Positions 18,778 through 28,002 of a DNA stretch of 64,000 bases are shown in pieces. The first letter of the stretch is position 1. The number at the start of each line of letters is the position of its first letter. Origin of the DNA: Paenibacillus sp. HGH0039 (GTDB lineage: Bacteria; Bacillota; Bacilli; Paenibacillales; NBRC-103111); NCBI RefSeq assembly GCF_000411255.1, contig NZ_KE150412.1, positions 1,086,645 through 1,150,644 of the forward strand. Direction: 5' to 3'. The translations under genes and the position numbers were made by a program. The notes under the pieces were generated by a model, which did no database searches, was not told the origin of the DNA, and saw only the letters and a program-made list of their open reading frames with translations.

Positions 18778-18806
18778 ATTGTACACGGCAATGACCTTGA
18801 CGTCAA
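18778..18806 (-). promoter_or_regulatory. Sigma-A promoter of bshC-ahcY
   Basis: Minus strand: -35 TTGACG (18801-18806), spacer of exactly 17, -10 TACAAT (18778-18783). Each box has five of six consensus bases. The -35 lies in a small palindrome, TTGACGTCAA. Confidence 0.8.
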
Positions 18807-18993
18807 AATGGAAGTTGCTAATTTTTTTATATCGGGTACAAAAAATGCCGTTCCTTCTCTCCGTCTGCAGACCTAGATCCCTTACCGCCTCAGGCTGCTG
18901 AGAGCTTCATTCGCGCGCCTCTTTCATATTCTTCCAATATCTTCTATTATGAATAGAGAACGTACCGCTCGAAAAAAGAAAGGATCGATACCG

Positions 18994-20283
18994 ATGAATG
19001 TGTTCCAAAACCGTATGTTTGTCAAACTGTTTACCGCCAGCTTTTTCTCGCAGCTCGGCACCATGATCGGAAATATGGCGTTTGCCTTCTTCCTGCTCGA
19101 CCGCTTCAGCTCCCAGCCCTTCTATATGACACTGGCCGAGATGATGTATTCCCTACCGACCTTGTTCGTGTTCTTTATCGTCGGAGTTGCGGCCGACCGG
19201 ATGAACCGGAAGTCCATTTGTTTATATTCCAATTATATTCGAATCGGACTGACTGTCCTGCTCTTCCTCTCGCTTTTTCTGGAAATATTGCCGCTCACGT
19301 TCCTGATTCTGTTCCTTCGCAGCGCGGTCGCGAAATTTTTCGCCCCGGCCGAAACCGGCCTTGTGCAAGGCATCTTATCCAAGGAGCAGTATATGCAGGC
19401 TGCCGGTTTGAACCAGACGGTGTTCGGCTTGTTCATGCTCTTCGGAACGGCCCTCGGAGCTTTGGCGTATCACTGGATCGGAGTAGAAGGCGCCGTCATA
19501 ATCGACGGATTGGGGTTTATTCTCTCGGCTCTCCTTATCCGTTCCTGCAGTTTTGAAGAGAAAGTACAGCAGCCTAACGGACCCGGAAAATGGCGGGATA
19601 TGAGCGTTAAAACCGTTTGGGGAGATTTTGCCGAAGGCTTGAAATATATCTGGAGGAAGCCTCTCTTGCTGTCGATCATTACCGGTTTTATCCTCTTCGG
19701 ATTTGTTAACGGCGGCTTTACCGTCCTTCCCCTGTTCTCGCTGAAATACAAACTCGCAGCCTATGAGTATGAGAAATTCGCTTCGCTCTTATCCGTTAGC
19801 CTAGGCGTAGGGGTACTGGTCGGCAGCGCTCTCGGGACCATTTTGGCCAAAAAAATAAAACCGCACGTCATGATCATAGGCAGCGTCGTCTCCAGCGGAC
19901 TTATGGTGATCGGAATCAATTACGTCAATGACATCTGGCTGTTTCTAATCGGCTTCCTCTTTACGGGAATACTAATAGCACCTGCCAATATAGCTATCGG
20001 CGGCTGGATGCCGCAAATTGTGGATGGCAAAATGATGGGGCGGGTAAACGCGTGGATCGATCCGCTAATGATGGGGGCTCAGTCCCTTGCGCTCGGACTT
20101 ATCGCTTTGTTCTACCCGCGATTTATCTCGCTGGACTGGATTTACATAGTACTGGGCTCGCTTATGCTTGTCGTAGCCGTCTTTTACACTCTCAAGCTTC
20201 CCAAACAGGCTGCTGAGGAAGAGTCCGCTCCGAAAGAGTCTCAAGAGAAACCCGTGCAAGGGGCCCCGTCCGTATCGGGTTAA
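18994..20283 (+). CDS. Major facilitator superfamily exporter
   Basis: This is a 429 aa transporter with about twelve membrane segments. The loop between helices 2 and 3 reads GVAADRMNRKSICLYSNYIRIG, the MFS D-R-x-x-R/K motif, and the overall pattern resembles macrolide or siderophore exporters of the EntS-like group. The substrate is not predictable. A longer frame begins at 18949; the ATG at 18994 has AAAGGA at nine bases and gives MNVFQNRMFVKLF, so I prefer it. It is a single plus-strand gene set between bshC and the opp operon and ends in a shared bidirectional terminator. Confidence 0.85.
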   Translation: MNVFQNRMFVKLFTASFFSQLGTMIGNMAFAFFLLDRFSSQPFYMTLAEMMYSLPTLFVFFIVGVAADRMNRKSICLYSNYIRIGLTVLLFLSLFLEILPLTFLILFLRSAVAKFFAPAETGLVQGILSKEQYMQAAGLNQTVFGLFMLFGTALGALAYHWIGVEGAVIIDGLGFILSALLIRSCSFEEKVQQPNGPGKWRDMSVKTVWGDFAEGLKYIWRKPLLLSIITGFILFGFVNGGFTVLPLFSLKYKLAAYEYEKFASLLSVSLGVGVLVGSALGTILAKKIKPHVMIIGSVVSSGLMVIGINYVNDIWLFLIGFLFTGILIAPANIAIGGWMPQIVDGKMMGRVNAWIDPLMMGAQSLALGLIALFYPRFISLDWIYIVLGSLMLVVAVFYTLKLPKQAAEEESAPKESQEKPVQGAPSVSG

Positions 20284-20320
20284 AGCGTTACGTCTACCGT
20301 AGATATATGCGGCAACACGA

Positions 20321-20376
20321 TAAAAAAACCGCCCGTCTCGCATCTCCTGGACCGGAGTGCGAACGGGCGGTTCTTA
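20321..20376. terminator. Bidirectional terminator between MFS gene and oppF
   Basis: AACCGCCCGT and ACGGGCGGTT form a perfect 10 bp stem with an inner TCGCA/TGCGA extension. A seven-T tract serves the minus strand; the plus-strand tract is weak (TTCTTATAAT). Confidence 0.85.
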
Positions 20377-20394
20377 TAATGAAACGATTAATGA

Positions 20395-21351
20395 TTAGTA
20401 CAAGTGGCAGGATACGAAATGCCCCGGCTCCACTTCTTTCATCGGAGGCATCGTTACCGCGCATTGATCCATAGCTTTAGGGCAGCGGGTCCGGAAAGGA
20501 CAGCCGCTAGGCGGGTTCAACGGGCTCGGAACCTCGCCTTTCAGGATGATGCGTTCACGCTTGCGCTCGATTTCCGGATCCGGAATCGGAATCGCGGAAA
20601 GCAGAGATTCGGTGTACGGGTGAAGCGGGTTTGCATAAAGCTCCTTGGAAGTGGTGACTTCCACCAGATTCCCCAGGTACATAACGCCGATACGATCGGA
20701 GATGTGCTTCACCATCGCAAGGTCATGCGCGATGAACAGGTAAGTCAGACCCCGGTCCTTTTGCAGCTTCTTGAACAGGTTGACGACCTGTGCCTGTACG
20801 GACACGTCGAGTGCGGAAATCGGCTCGTCCGCAATAATGAACTGCGGTTCGATTGCGAGCGCGCGGGCGATCCCGATACGCTGACGCTGACCGCCGGAAA
20901 ATTCGTGCGGGAAGCGGCCGGCGTGCTCGGCGTTCAGGCCTACCGCATCCAGCAGTTCGACTACGCGTTCGCGGCGTTTGCTGCCGGAAGCGACACCGTG
21001 GATGTCGAGACCTTCCGCGATGATGTTGCCGACCGTCATTCTCGGGTTAAGCGAGGCGTACGGATCCTGAAACACCATCTGCATGTTCCGGTGAAACTCG
21101 CGCATTTTGCGGCCGCTCAGTTTATGAACGTTCTCGCCGTTAAAAATAACTTCGCCGTCCGTCGCCTCGTAGAGGCGGATGATCGTACGTCCTGCGGTGG
21201 ATTTACCGCAGCCGGATTCACCGACCAGACCGAAAGTTTCACCGCGTTTGATATCAATCGAGAAGTTATCGACCGCTTTCAGGATTTTGCCCTGGCCGAG
21301 GTCGAAGTGCTTCTTCATATTACGGATGGATAAGATCGTTTGATCAGACAT
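20395..21351 (-). CDS. oppF: Oligopeptide ABC transporter ATP-binding protein OppF
   Basis: One of two ATPases powering peptide import. The 318 aa protein has Walker [10 protein letters not shown], signature [14 protein letters not shown], Walker [13 protein letters not shown], and the C-terminal oligopeptide-transporter extension with its Cys cluster ([18 protein letters not shown]), which in related proteins can bind an iron-sulfur cluster. It overlaps oppD by 8 bp with GGAGG inside oppD, so translation is coupled. The opp or dpp label cannot be settled by sequence, so the peptide length preference is uncertain. Confidence 0.9.
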   Translation of the reverse strand: MSDQTILSIRNMKKHFDLGQGKILKAVDNFSIDIKRGETFGLVGESGCGKSTAGRTIIRLYEATDGEVIFNGENVHKLSGRKMREFHRNMQMVFQDPYASLNPRMTVGNIIAEGLDIHGVASGSKRRERVVELLDAVGLNAEHAGRFPHEFSGGQRQRIGIARALAIEPQFIIADEPISALDVSVQAQVVNLFKKLQKDRGLTYLFIAHDLAMVKHISDRIGVMYLGNLVEVTTSKELYANPLHPYTESLLSAIPIPDPEIERKRERIILKGEVPSPLNPPSGCPFRTRCPKAMDQCAVTMPPMKEVEPGHFVSCHLY

Positions 21352-22390
21352 GCTGCTTCCCTCCTACTTCAACGGGACGCTCGACTTTAGGCGCATCCGG
21401 ATGGAGCAGCCAGCAGGCTGCGCTGTGCTCGGCCGAAAGCTGGGTATGTTCCGGATCTTCCTCTACGCACACTTTCATGGCGTAAGGACAGCGTGCCGCG
21501 AACGCACAACCTTTCGGCGGAGCGAACAAGTCCGGCGGCGTTCCCGGAATCGGGATAAGCTCTTCGTCCGCCCGCGTATCGAGACGGGGAACGGATTTCA
21601 GAAGTCCCCATGTGTAAGGATGTCTCGGATCGTAGAAGATTTCGTCTACGGTCCCTTTCTCCACGATTTTACCCGCGTACATCACGACCACGCGTTCAGC
21701 CATTTCGGCAACGACGCCAAGGTCATGCGTAATCAGAATGATGGAGGAACCCGTTTTTATGGACAGTTCTCTCATCAGATCGATGATCTGGGCTTGGACG
21801 GTAACGTCGAGAGCCGTTGTAGGCTCATCCGCGATGAGCAGTTTCGGGTTGCAGGCCAGGGCGATGGCAATCATAACCCGCTGACGCATACCGCCCGAAA
21901 ATTCATGCGGGTACTGCTTGATACGGCCTTCCACGTTGGAGAGACCGACCAGACGAAGCAGTTCCATCGAACGCTGACGCGCCTGCTCCTTCGTCATCCC
22001 CTGGTGCTTGATCAAGCTTTCGCTGATCTGTCTGCCCACGGTCATGGTCGGATTGAGCGATGTCATCGGATCCTGGAAAATCATACCCATTTCGGAACCG
22101 CGAACGGATTCCATTTGTCTATTGGAAAGCTTGGTGATATCCACCTTGCCTTTTTTACCCTCAAAAAGGATGGACCCTCCTTTAATAACGCCGGGAGGTG
22201 AAGGAATCAGACGCATAAGCGTTTGGGAGGTTACGGATTTACCGCAGCCGGACTCCCCTACGATTGCAAGCACTTCGCCTTTTCTAAGATCGAATGTGAC
22301 ACCGCGAACCGCCTGAACTTCACCTGCGTAGGTGTTAAAGGAGACCTTCAAATCCTTTACTTCCAAAATATTTTCTTTGGGCTTACTCAA
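21344..22390 (-). CDS. oppD: Oligopeptide ABC transporter ATP-binding protein OppD
   Basis: The partner ATPase of OppF, 348 aa. Walker [10 protein letters not shown], signature FSGGMRQRVMIAIAL and Walker B LLIADEPTTALD are clear, followed by the C-terminal extension with cysteines (PPKGCAFAARCPYAMKVC). Translation starts at TTG with GGGAGGGAG four bases before it. It lies 14 bp after oppC in a tight operon. Confidence 0.9.
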   Translation of the reverse strand: MSKPKENILEVKDLKVSFNTYAGEVQAVRGVTFDLRKGEVLAIVGESGCGKSVTSQTLMRLIPSPPGVIKGGSILFEGKKGKVDITKLSNRQMESVRGSEMGMIFQDPMTSLNPTMTVGRQISESLIKHQGMTKEQARQRSMELLRLVGLSNVEGRIKQYPHEFSGGMRQRVMIAIALACNPKLLIADEPTTALDVTVQAQIIDLMRELSIKTGSSIILITHDLGVVAEMAERVVVMYAGKIVEKGTVDEIFYDPRHPYTWGLLKSVPRLDTRADEELIPIPGTPPDLFAPPKGCAFAARCPYAMKVCVEEDPEHTQLSAEHSAACWLLHPDAPKVERPVEVGGKQHV

Positions 22391-22404
22391 GGTACTCCCT
22401 CCCT

Positions 22405-23340
22405 TTACTTACGCATCTTCGGATCGAGCGCGTCACGAAGACCGTCACCGAGCACGTTGAAGCTTAGCAGAATAAGACTGAATACAGCTGTCGGGAACAG
22501 CAGGCGGAACGGATAATAACGCATGGAAGCCGCTCCGTCCGACAGAAGGGATCCGAGCGACGCGAGCGGCGGACGGATACCGATACCGATGAAGCCCAGG
22601 AAGGCTTCCGCGAATATCGCCGAAGGAACTACGAACGTGATTTGAACCACGATAATACCAAGCGCATTCGGAATCAGGTGGCGCATAATAATCCGGCCTG
22701 TGTTGGCGCCCAGTGTGCGGGAAGCCAGTACGTATTCCTGTTCCTTGAGCTGAAGAACCTGGCCGCGGACGAGCCGCGCCATCGGCACCCAGCCGGTGAT
22801 CGAATAAGCGATGATAATGGACGTAATGCCCGGCTTCAGCACCATCATAAGGAGGATGGCGATCAGCAGGAACGGAATGGAATAAATAATTTCGATAAAG
22901 CGCTGCATCACGGAATCGACTTTGCCGCCGTAGTAACCGGAAATACCGCCGTAGATAACGCCGACGATCAAGTCAATGACAGCTGCTACAATACCGATGA
23001 ACAGGGAGATACGAGTTCCCCACCATACGCGTGTCCACAGATCGCGGCCCAGATCGTCCGTACCGAACCAATGCACGGAATTCGGCTTCGTGTTGGCGAT
23101 GGACGGATTCGTCGCACTATACTCAAATTGCGACAAGAATGGAGCCACGATCGAAACGAGAGTGAGAAGAATGAGTATAAACAAGCCGGCCATAGCCAGT
23201 CGGTTTTTCTTAAGTCGACGCCAAGCATCCTTCCAGTAGGTCAGCGACGGGCGGACGATTTGCTCCTGTAAATGTTCGTCCTTAATCAAGGGCGCAAATT
23301 TACCGGATGCGTTTACAGTCGATTGTCCTGGATTTTGCAT
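22405..23340 (-). CDS. oppC: Oligopeptide ABC transporter permease OppC
   Basis: A 311 aa inner-membrane permease with an N-terminal cytoplasmic tail, a first membrane helix (about residues 48-68), a long external loop and five further helices. The coupling segment ASRTLGANTGRIIMRHLIPNALG is the EAA-type motif that contacts the ATPase. It ends with DGLRDALDPKMRK, a C-terminus characteristic of OppC/DppC. It starts 3 bp after the oppB stop. Confidence 0.92.
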   Translation of the reverse strand: MQNPGQSTVNASGKFAPLIKDEHLQEQIVRPSLTYWKDAWRRLKKNRLAMAGLFILILLTLVSIVAPFLSQFEYSATNPSIANTKPNSVHWFGTDDLGRDLWTRVWWGTRISLFIGIVAAVIDLIVGVIYGGISGYYGGKVDSVMQRFIEIIYSIPFLLIAILLMMVLKPGITSIIIAYSITGWVPMARLVRGQVLQLKEQEYVLASRTLGANTGRIIMRHLIPNALGIIVVQITFVVPSAIFAEAFLGFIGIGIRPPLASLGSLLSDGAASMRYYPFRLLFPTAVFSLILLSFNVLGDGLRDALDPKMRK

Positions 23341-23343
23341 AGT

Positions 23344-24276
23344 TTACTTCCCGCCTTTCCCCAGACGAATTCTCGGGTCAATATAACCGTAGAGGATGTC
23401 GGTAATAAGAATTACGATAATTAGAATCGCAGAGTAGAAGATGGTCATACCGGAAATAACGGTATAGTCATTAGAGTAGATCGCATTAACCAATTGCTTA
23501 CCTAATCCCGGAACGGAGAAAACCTGTTCCACAACAAGCGTACCGGTAATCAATCCCGCAAAAACCGGTCCGATAATGGTGACAACCGGCATGATGGCAT
23601 TACGAATCGTGTGACGCCATACAACCGTGTGACTCGCCAAACCTTTTGCTTTCGCAGTTTTGATATAATCCTGATTCAATACATCCAGCATGGACGTACG
23701 CATCATTCTGGCCACGTTAGCAAGCGTACCGAATGAAAGCGCCAGGGTCGGTAAAACTTTGTAGGAAGGACCTTTCCACAATGCGGCCGGGAGCCAGCCC
23801 AGCTTATTTCCGATATAGTAAGCAAGAAGCGGTCCGAGAACGAACGAAGGAATGGATACGCCTACGACCGCGATAAAGATTGCCGTGCGGTCTTGCCATT
23901 TATTGTGGTTAAGCGCGGCAATAATGCCCAGGAACAAACCGAAAATAAGAGCGACAATAATAGAGTACATACCCAGTTGAAAAGACGGCCAAAAGCCCGC
24001 GCTGATCATGCTTGTTACATCACGAGCCGGAAATTGGAAGGATACCCCCAAATCACCTTGTATCACATGTTTCAGGTAAAGCAGGTACTGCTGCCATTGC
24101 GGCTTATCGAGCCCGTATTGTGCTAGCAGAATCTGATAGTTTTCTTTGGACATCTTCAGTACAGCTTCTCCGAACGGATCGCCCGGAAGCAGCTTCATCA
24201 GAACGAAGGTGACCGTGATGACGAGCCAAAGTGTAATGATGGCATAGAACAGCCGCTGTAGGATATATCTGAACAC
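23344..24276 (-). CDS. oppB: Oligopeptide ABC transporter permease OppB
   Basis: A 310 aa permease partner of OppC. It begins MFRYILQRLFYAIITLW, a typical OppB/DppB first helix, has MKLLPGDPFG near residue 27 and the coupling motif AKGLASHTVVWRHTIRNA near residue 210, and ends IDPRIRLG. Six membrane segments are visible. It starts at GTG with AAGGAGG seven bases upstream. A stem-loop lies in the 103 bp gap after oppA. Confidence 0.92.
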   Translation of the reverse strand: MFRYILQRLFYAIITLWLVITVTFVLMKLLPGDPFGEAVLKMSKENYQILLAQYGLDKPQWQQYLLYLKHVIQGDLGVSFQFPARDVTSMISAGFWPSFQLGMYSIIVALIFGLFLGIIAALNHNKWQDRTAIFIAVVGVSIPSFVLGPLLAYYIGNKLGWLPAALWKGPSYKVLPTLALSFGTLANVARMMRTSMLDVLNQDYIKTAKAKGLASHTVVWRHTIRNAIMPVVTIIGPVFAGLITGTLVVEQVFSVPGLGKQLVNAIYSNDYTVISGMTIFYSAILIIVILITDILYGYIDPRIRLGKGGK

Positions 24277-24305
24277 ATAGGGTCCTCCTTTTGGAAAAAT
24301 GAAGC

Positions 24306-24342
24306 CGGAAGGGGACGTCCCGCGAGGTGCGTCCCCTTCTGA
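24306..24342 (-). terminator. Stem-loop between oppA and oppB
   Basis: AAGGGGACG and CGTCCCCTT form a 9 bp stem with a 13 base loop, followed by a poor T-tract. It could be a processing or partial termination site allowing more OppA than permease, as is common in binding-protein operons. Confidence 0.6.
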
Positions 24343-24379
24343 CTTTAGCTGCTTATTAAGCTAGCTGCGGAATAAAGAA

Positions 24380-26056
24380 TTACTTCTTCGCTTCCGTAAT
24401 TGTTACCCCTTTAACATCCCACTCCATACCGTAGTTCGGCAGTACAAGACCTTGTACCGTGTTGCGAACGAGGTAAGGAACTTTACGGGAATAGACAGGA
24501 CCTACAGCCATATCTTCCATCAGGATTTTCTCTGCGTCTACTAGCAGCTGAGAACGTTTAGCAGGATCCGCTTCTTTGTCAGCGGCTTTGATTTTCTCGT
24601 CATAGGTAGGGTTGCTGTAATACACGTTGTTGAACTCGCTGCCCGTTACCCACATGTCGAGGAAAGTCATCGGATCGTTATAATCAGCGCCCCAAAGTGC
24701 AAGTACGATATCGTAGTCGCCTTTGTTTTGACGTTCTACACGAAGTTTGTGCGGAACAGGCTCGCCGACTGCTTTGTAACCGAGGTTTTTCTCCCACTCG
24801 CCCATCAGGAACTCGATGGATTTCTTACCGGAGCCCTGCTCGTCGCCGAGGAGCTTCAGTTCAGGAAGTTTGTCGATGCCGAGTTCTTTAAGACCTGCTG
24901 CCAGATATTCTTTCGCTTTAGCCGGATCTGCTTTAGGAAGCGTGTCGCCGGCTGTTTTACGGAATTCGTTCTTGTTGCCGTCTTGAGTACCGTCGGCTAC
25001 AAGACCTCTTGCCGCTGCCGTACCGTTGTTGGCCAGCGTCAGTACGTAAGCATCACGGTCAACCGCAAGCGTCAGTGCTTTACGGATGTTTGCGTTGGCC
25101 AGAACTTTGTTCTTCTGGTTGTACATGAAGTACATCGAAGTCAATTCGTTCTTCACTTTGATGTTTTCTTTGTCCGTTTGAGATTTCGCTTTGAACTGGT
25201 CGCTGCTCAGGTTCGTTACGTCTGTTTCTTCGGTTTCATACAGGTTCAAGGAGCTGTTGGAGTCCGTTACGATGTTAACCGTCAGTTTCTCCAGTTTTAC
25301 GTTGGCAGCATCCCAGTAGTTCGGGTTTTTCTCGAATACGAGGTTTTGGTCATGGTTCCATTGTTTCAGAACGAACGGACCAGCACCGATAATTTTGTCA
25401 GCGTCGCCGCCGTATTTTTCACCGTTTTTGGTAACCAGATCTTCACGTTGCGGGAAGAAAATCGGGAAAGCAAGGAGATCTTCGAAGAAGGTAACCGGCT
25501 TTTCCAGTGTAATTTCGAGTGTTTTCTCATCAATCGCTTTAACGCCTAGAGCTTTTTTCTTAGCTTCAACTTCTTCAGGCTTTGCTTTGATGATGTCATT
25601 TCCGCCTTTAATCCAGGCAGTCATGAAGTTGTATTGCGCTTTAGTGCTCGGATCGAGAGTACGTTGGAAGGAATAAACGAAATCGCTTGCTTTGACCGGT
25701 TGGCCGTCTGCCCATTTCGCGTCACGGAGCTTAATGGTGTAAACGAGACCGTCTTTGGAAATTTCCGGTTTGGCAGCTGCAAGTCCAGGCTGCGGTTTGC
25801 CGTCTTTATCGAGACGGTAGAGGCCTTCGTTCAGTGCGTTCAGCATCGTAAATGCTGCATTTGTAGTACCTTTGGAGCTGTCTAGAACCGGTGGCTCGGC
25901 ATTGAAGTTAATGCGAAGTTCTTGCTTAGCGGCATTTGCTTTGTCTGTACCGCCTTTGTCCCCCGTTGCTGCCTTGTCGTCACTGCCACAACCTGCTGCG
26001 ATACTGCCGACAAGCGTCAGTGCAACCGCTGTGGAAACCCACTTTTTAGCTTTCAT
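24380..26056 (-). CDS. oppA: Peptide-binding lipoprotein OppA
   Basis: The extracellular solute-binding protein (SBP family 5) that captures peptides. The 558 aa protein has a signal peptide with lipobox IAAGC and Cys23. The mature part shows LRINFNAEPPVLDSSKGT, the YTIKLRDAKWADGQPVKASDFVYSFQR signature of this family and a C-terminal MEWDVKG segment. Length is normal. It is first in the opp operon. A probable promoter lies near 26208-26235 and a 19 bp palindrome in the leader at 26110-26128. Confidence 0.93.
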   Translation of the reverse strand: MKAKKWVSTAVALTLVGSIAAGCGSDDKAATGDKGGTDKANAAKQELRINFNAEPPVLDSSKGTTNAAFTMLNALNEGLYRLDKDGKPQPGLAAAKPEISKDGLVYTIKLRDAKWADGQPVKASDFVYSFQRTLDPSTKAQYNFMTAWIKGGNDIIKAKPEEVEAKKKALGVKAIDEKTLEITLEKPVTFFEDLLAFPIFFPQREDLVTKNGEKYGGDADKIIGAGPFVLKQWNHDQNLVFEKNPNYWDAANVKLEKLTVNIVTDSNSSLNLYETEETDVTNLSSDQFKAKSQTDKENIKVKNELTSMYFMYNQKNKVLANANIRKALTLAVDRDAYVLTLANNGTAAARGLVADGTQDGNKNEFRKTAGDTLPKADPAKAKEYLAAGLKELGIDKLPELKLLGDEQGSGKKSIEFLMGEWEKNLGYKAVGEPVPHKLRVERQNKGDYDIVLALWGADYNDPMTFLDMWVTGSEFNNVYYSNPTYDEKIKAADKEADPAKRSQLLVDAEKILMEDMAVGPVYSRKVPYLVRNTVQGLVLPNYGMEWDVKGVTITEAKK

Positions 26057-26109
26057 ACGGTAATTATTCCTCCCTTTAATAATAAATCTTATGGTTAAAG
26101 GTGTTTGAC

Positions 26110-26128
26110 GGAAAATTTCGAATTTTCC
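26110..26128. promoter_or_regulatory. Palindrome in the oppA leader, candidate operator
   Basis: GGAAAATT-TCG-AATTTTCC: perfect 8 bp arms around three bases, 54 bp before the oppA start codon and downstream of the proposed promoter. It resembles a CodY half-site pair in inside-out order, but is not a CodY consensus. Confidence 0.5.
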
Positions 26129-26207
26129 AATGACACCGCTTCCCCTAATCGAGGCACTTCTCCGAGCTAAAGCGACAATATCGGCCTTTCGTCCTTACAT
26201 GTTACAT

Positions 26208-26235
26208 TTTATAACACAGTTTGTCAGGAAGTCCA
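26208..26235 (-). promoter_or_regulatory. Probable promoter of oppA
   Basis: Minus strand: -35 TGGACT (26230-26235), 16 bp spacer, -10 TATAAA (26208-26213). Four and five of six consensus bases. Leader would be about 145 nt. Confidence 0.45.
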
Positions 26236-26475
26236 GAATCTTTTTTGTGAAAAAGAACTTTCTCTTGCAAAAATGTTAAAATGCTGTAAAGGCTAAACTG
26301 TTACTAATTACCTATTATACAACCAAAGGTCAATAAAATCTACTTGTAATTTTCTACATAGGTTCGAGTATTTGAGACTTCCGAACCGCGCCTAACCTGC
26401 GCCAGCACTGCTTTAGAGCGTTAATTCGGCAATTAGTTGAACTGCGGTCAATTCATGTCGGCAAAAGGGAGACCG

Positions 26476-26877
26476 CTATCCGAGAACAGCCGTCCCCATG
26501 CGAACCACCATAAACATGACATAGAGAAGAGAAAGTCCCATAAAACTGAGCCGCCATACGATGCGCAGCGACTTCCCCAGTTCCATCTTCCCTTTCCTGT
26601 CGTTCTGGTATCCGCCTATAAGCCCGAAAACGATAAGAATGACCAGCAGAAGAAACCATAATCCGAACGAGCTGGAGAACAAAGAATTCCACAGCGACGC
26701 GACGGATCCGAGCAGCAGGAAGGTCGTGAGATCCATAGTAATCCGGGTGGATTTTTTCTTTTCTTTGGTTACAATATATACGATTATCCATATCAGCACA
26801 AAGGAAAGAAAAGGGAGCATAGCAAGTACCGCATATATGCTGGACAATCCGTCTATGAATGAATCCAATCCCATCAT
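26476..26877 (-). CDS. DUF3397 membrane protein
   Basis: A 133 aa protein with four hydrophobic helices, a KEKKKSTR basic loop after the first pair, and a DRKGKMELGKSLRIVWRLS segment before the last helix. Pattern and position match the DUF3397 family of Bacillales, function unknown. Its start region overlaps the panE stop (TGATG at 26877), so it is probably translated by coupling. Alternative starts at 26880 (GTG) and 26874 (ATG) change only one residue each. Confidence 0.75.
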   Translation of the reverse strand: MMGLDSFIDGLSSIYAVLAMLPFLSFVLIWIIVYIVTKEKKKSTRITMDLTTFLLLGSVASLWNSLFSSSFGLWFLLLVILIVFGLIGGYQNDRKGKMELGKSLRIVWRLSFMGLSLLYVMFMVVRMGTAVLG

Positions 26878-27839
26878 CACCCACTTTGCTCCGCAGCTTT
26901 AATCAGCCGGTATACGGTTTCATGAGTGGGCATAGACATCCCGGCCCGCTCCGCTTTTGCGAGCAGACCACCCGTGATCGCCTCAATTTCCGTCATCCTG
27001 CCCGCCGCGATATCCTGCAGCATCGAAGATCGGTTGACAGCCGTCTTCCGGCAAACTTCCAGGATTTCGTCCCATAAAGATTCTTCAACCGTTACGTGCT
27101 GTGTAAGCGCCAAGTCCCTTCCTTCCTCGAAGAGCTTCCTCATCAGCAGCAGTGAGTCCGAAGTCTCAGGCAGCTTCCCGTTAGGAATCCGGAGCAGAGC
27201 CGTCAGCGGATTAATCACCGCATTGATCAAAAGCTTGCTCCATATATGGCGCTCTATACTCTTCGACACAAAAACGTCAAATCCTGCTTGCTTTAAACAA
27301 TCTTGAACCGTTTTCAAATTTATTTGCGGAACCTTCTCTGTATGCGGTTCCGTATCCTTGGCATGGATATGGCCGATCCGCGTCCAGCCGCGGCCCGTAT
27401 GCGCCACTTCCGAATGCGACAAACGTCTTGCCCCCTCCGTGGTCACCGCCTGGATCATGAAGGGACGGGCTTTCTCGCTGTCCAGCTTCTCCCAGTGGCC
27501 GATCCCGTTCTGCAGCGAAACAAGCCCCGCGCCTTGCTCCATGGAAGAAATCAGATAAGACGCCAATTCTTCCGTAAAAGCCGTCTGTTTGACTGCCAAG
27601 AGAATAAACCTTGCTTCGGATCGATCCGCGGAATTCAAACCGCTCACGGCATCCGGAAAAGCGAGCGCGGGGACTTCAGCCGTTAACTCCGTCCAGCCCT
27701 CCACACGGATTCCTTTCTTGTTTACGGCTTCCGCCTGTTCCCTGCTCCTCGTAACCAGCTTTACCCGGCAGCCGGCTGCCGCCAGTTTGGCCGCAAAAAG
27801 CAGTCCGAGCGAGCCGCCTCCGACGACTTCTACCAGCAT
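26877..27839 (-). CDS. panE: 2-dehydropantoate 2-reductase
   Basis: Ketopantoate reductase makes pantoate for pantothenate and CoA synthesis, using NADPH. The 320 aa protein has the Rossmann motif VVGGGSLGLLFAAKLAAAG at the N-terminus, LLAVKQTAF and SLQNGIGH segments, and KLLINAVINPLTALL with the catalytic lysine region. A GTG-started longer form (27848) is possible, but the ATG at 27839 has AAGGAG eight bases upstream. It is the ylbQ-type gene found between rsfA and bshC in Bacillus subtilis. Confidence 0.9.
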   Translation of the reverse strand: MLVEVVGGGSLGLLFAAKLAAAGCRVKLVTRSREQAEAVNKKGIRVEGWTELTAEVPALAFPDAVSGLNSADRSEARFILLAVKQTAFTEELASYLISSMEQGAGLVSLQNGIGHWEKLDSEKARPFMIQAVTTEGARRLSHSEVAHTGRGWTRIGHIHAKDTEPHTEKVPQINLKTVQDCLKQAGFDVFVSKSIERHIWSKLLINAVINPLTALLRIPNGKLPETSDSLLLMRKLFEEGRDLALTQHVTVEESLWDEILEVCRKTAVNRSSMLQDIAAGRMTEIEAITGGLLAKAERAGMSMPTHETVYRLIKAAEQSG

Positions 27840-27950
27840 GGCCCCCACTCCTTTATCTTATTTTGCATTCGGCCCCTTATTCCTTGCTTGCATAATTCGC
27901 CATTTTTCAGCCATTCCCCGCAAGGACGGCGTAATCCTTCTTGACGCTTC

Positions 27951-27988
27951 AAAAAAAATAAATCCCCCCGGCAGTATACCGGAAGGAT
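27951..27988 (-). terminator. Intrinsic terminator of rsfA
   Basis: On the minus strand TCCTTCCGG pairs with CCGGGGGGA, followed by TTTATTTTTTTT. It lies about 15 bp after the rsfA stop. Confidence 0.8.
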
Positions 27989-28002
27989 TCCCAGGAAGAT
28001 CT

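Larger units (their letters stand above)
26057..26475. other. Intergenic leader and upstream region of oppA
   Basis: This 419 bp AT-rich gap holds no gene. It contains a probable oppA promoter (26208-26235), a 19 bp palindrome (26110-26128), and an isolated TATAAT on the minus strand (26314-26319) without a clear -35. I see no terminator for the DUF3397 gene in it. Confidence 0.5.

Noticed and set aside
26110-26128. CodY box in the oppA leader
   Set aside because: The arms are in the order GAAAATT-AATTTTC instead of AATTTTC-GAAAATT, so it does not fit the CodY consensus; kept only as an unassigned palindrome.
26314-26319. TATAAT as an oppA promoter
   Set aside because: No -35 at the right spacing; the nearest TTGACC is only 8 bp away. 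The site at 26208-26235 is better.
26453-26884. 143-codon frame overlapping DUF3397
   Set aside because: The alternative frame has a mixed, non-membrane composition, whereas 26476-26877 gives a clean four-helix membrane protein coupled to panE.
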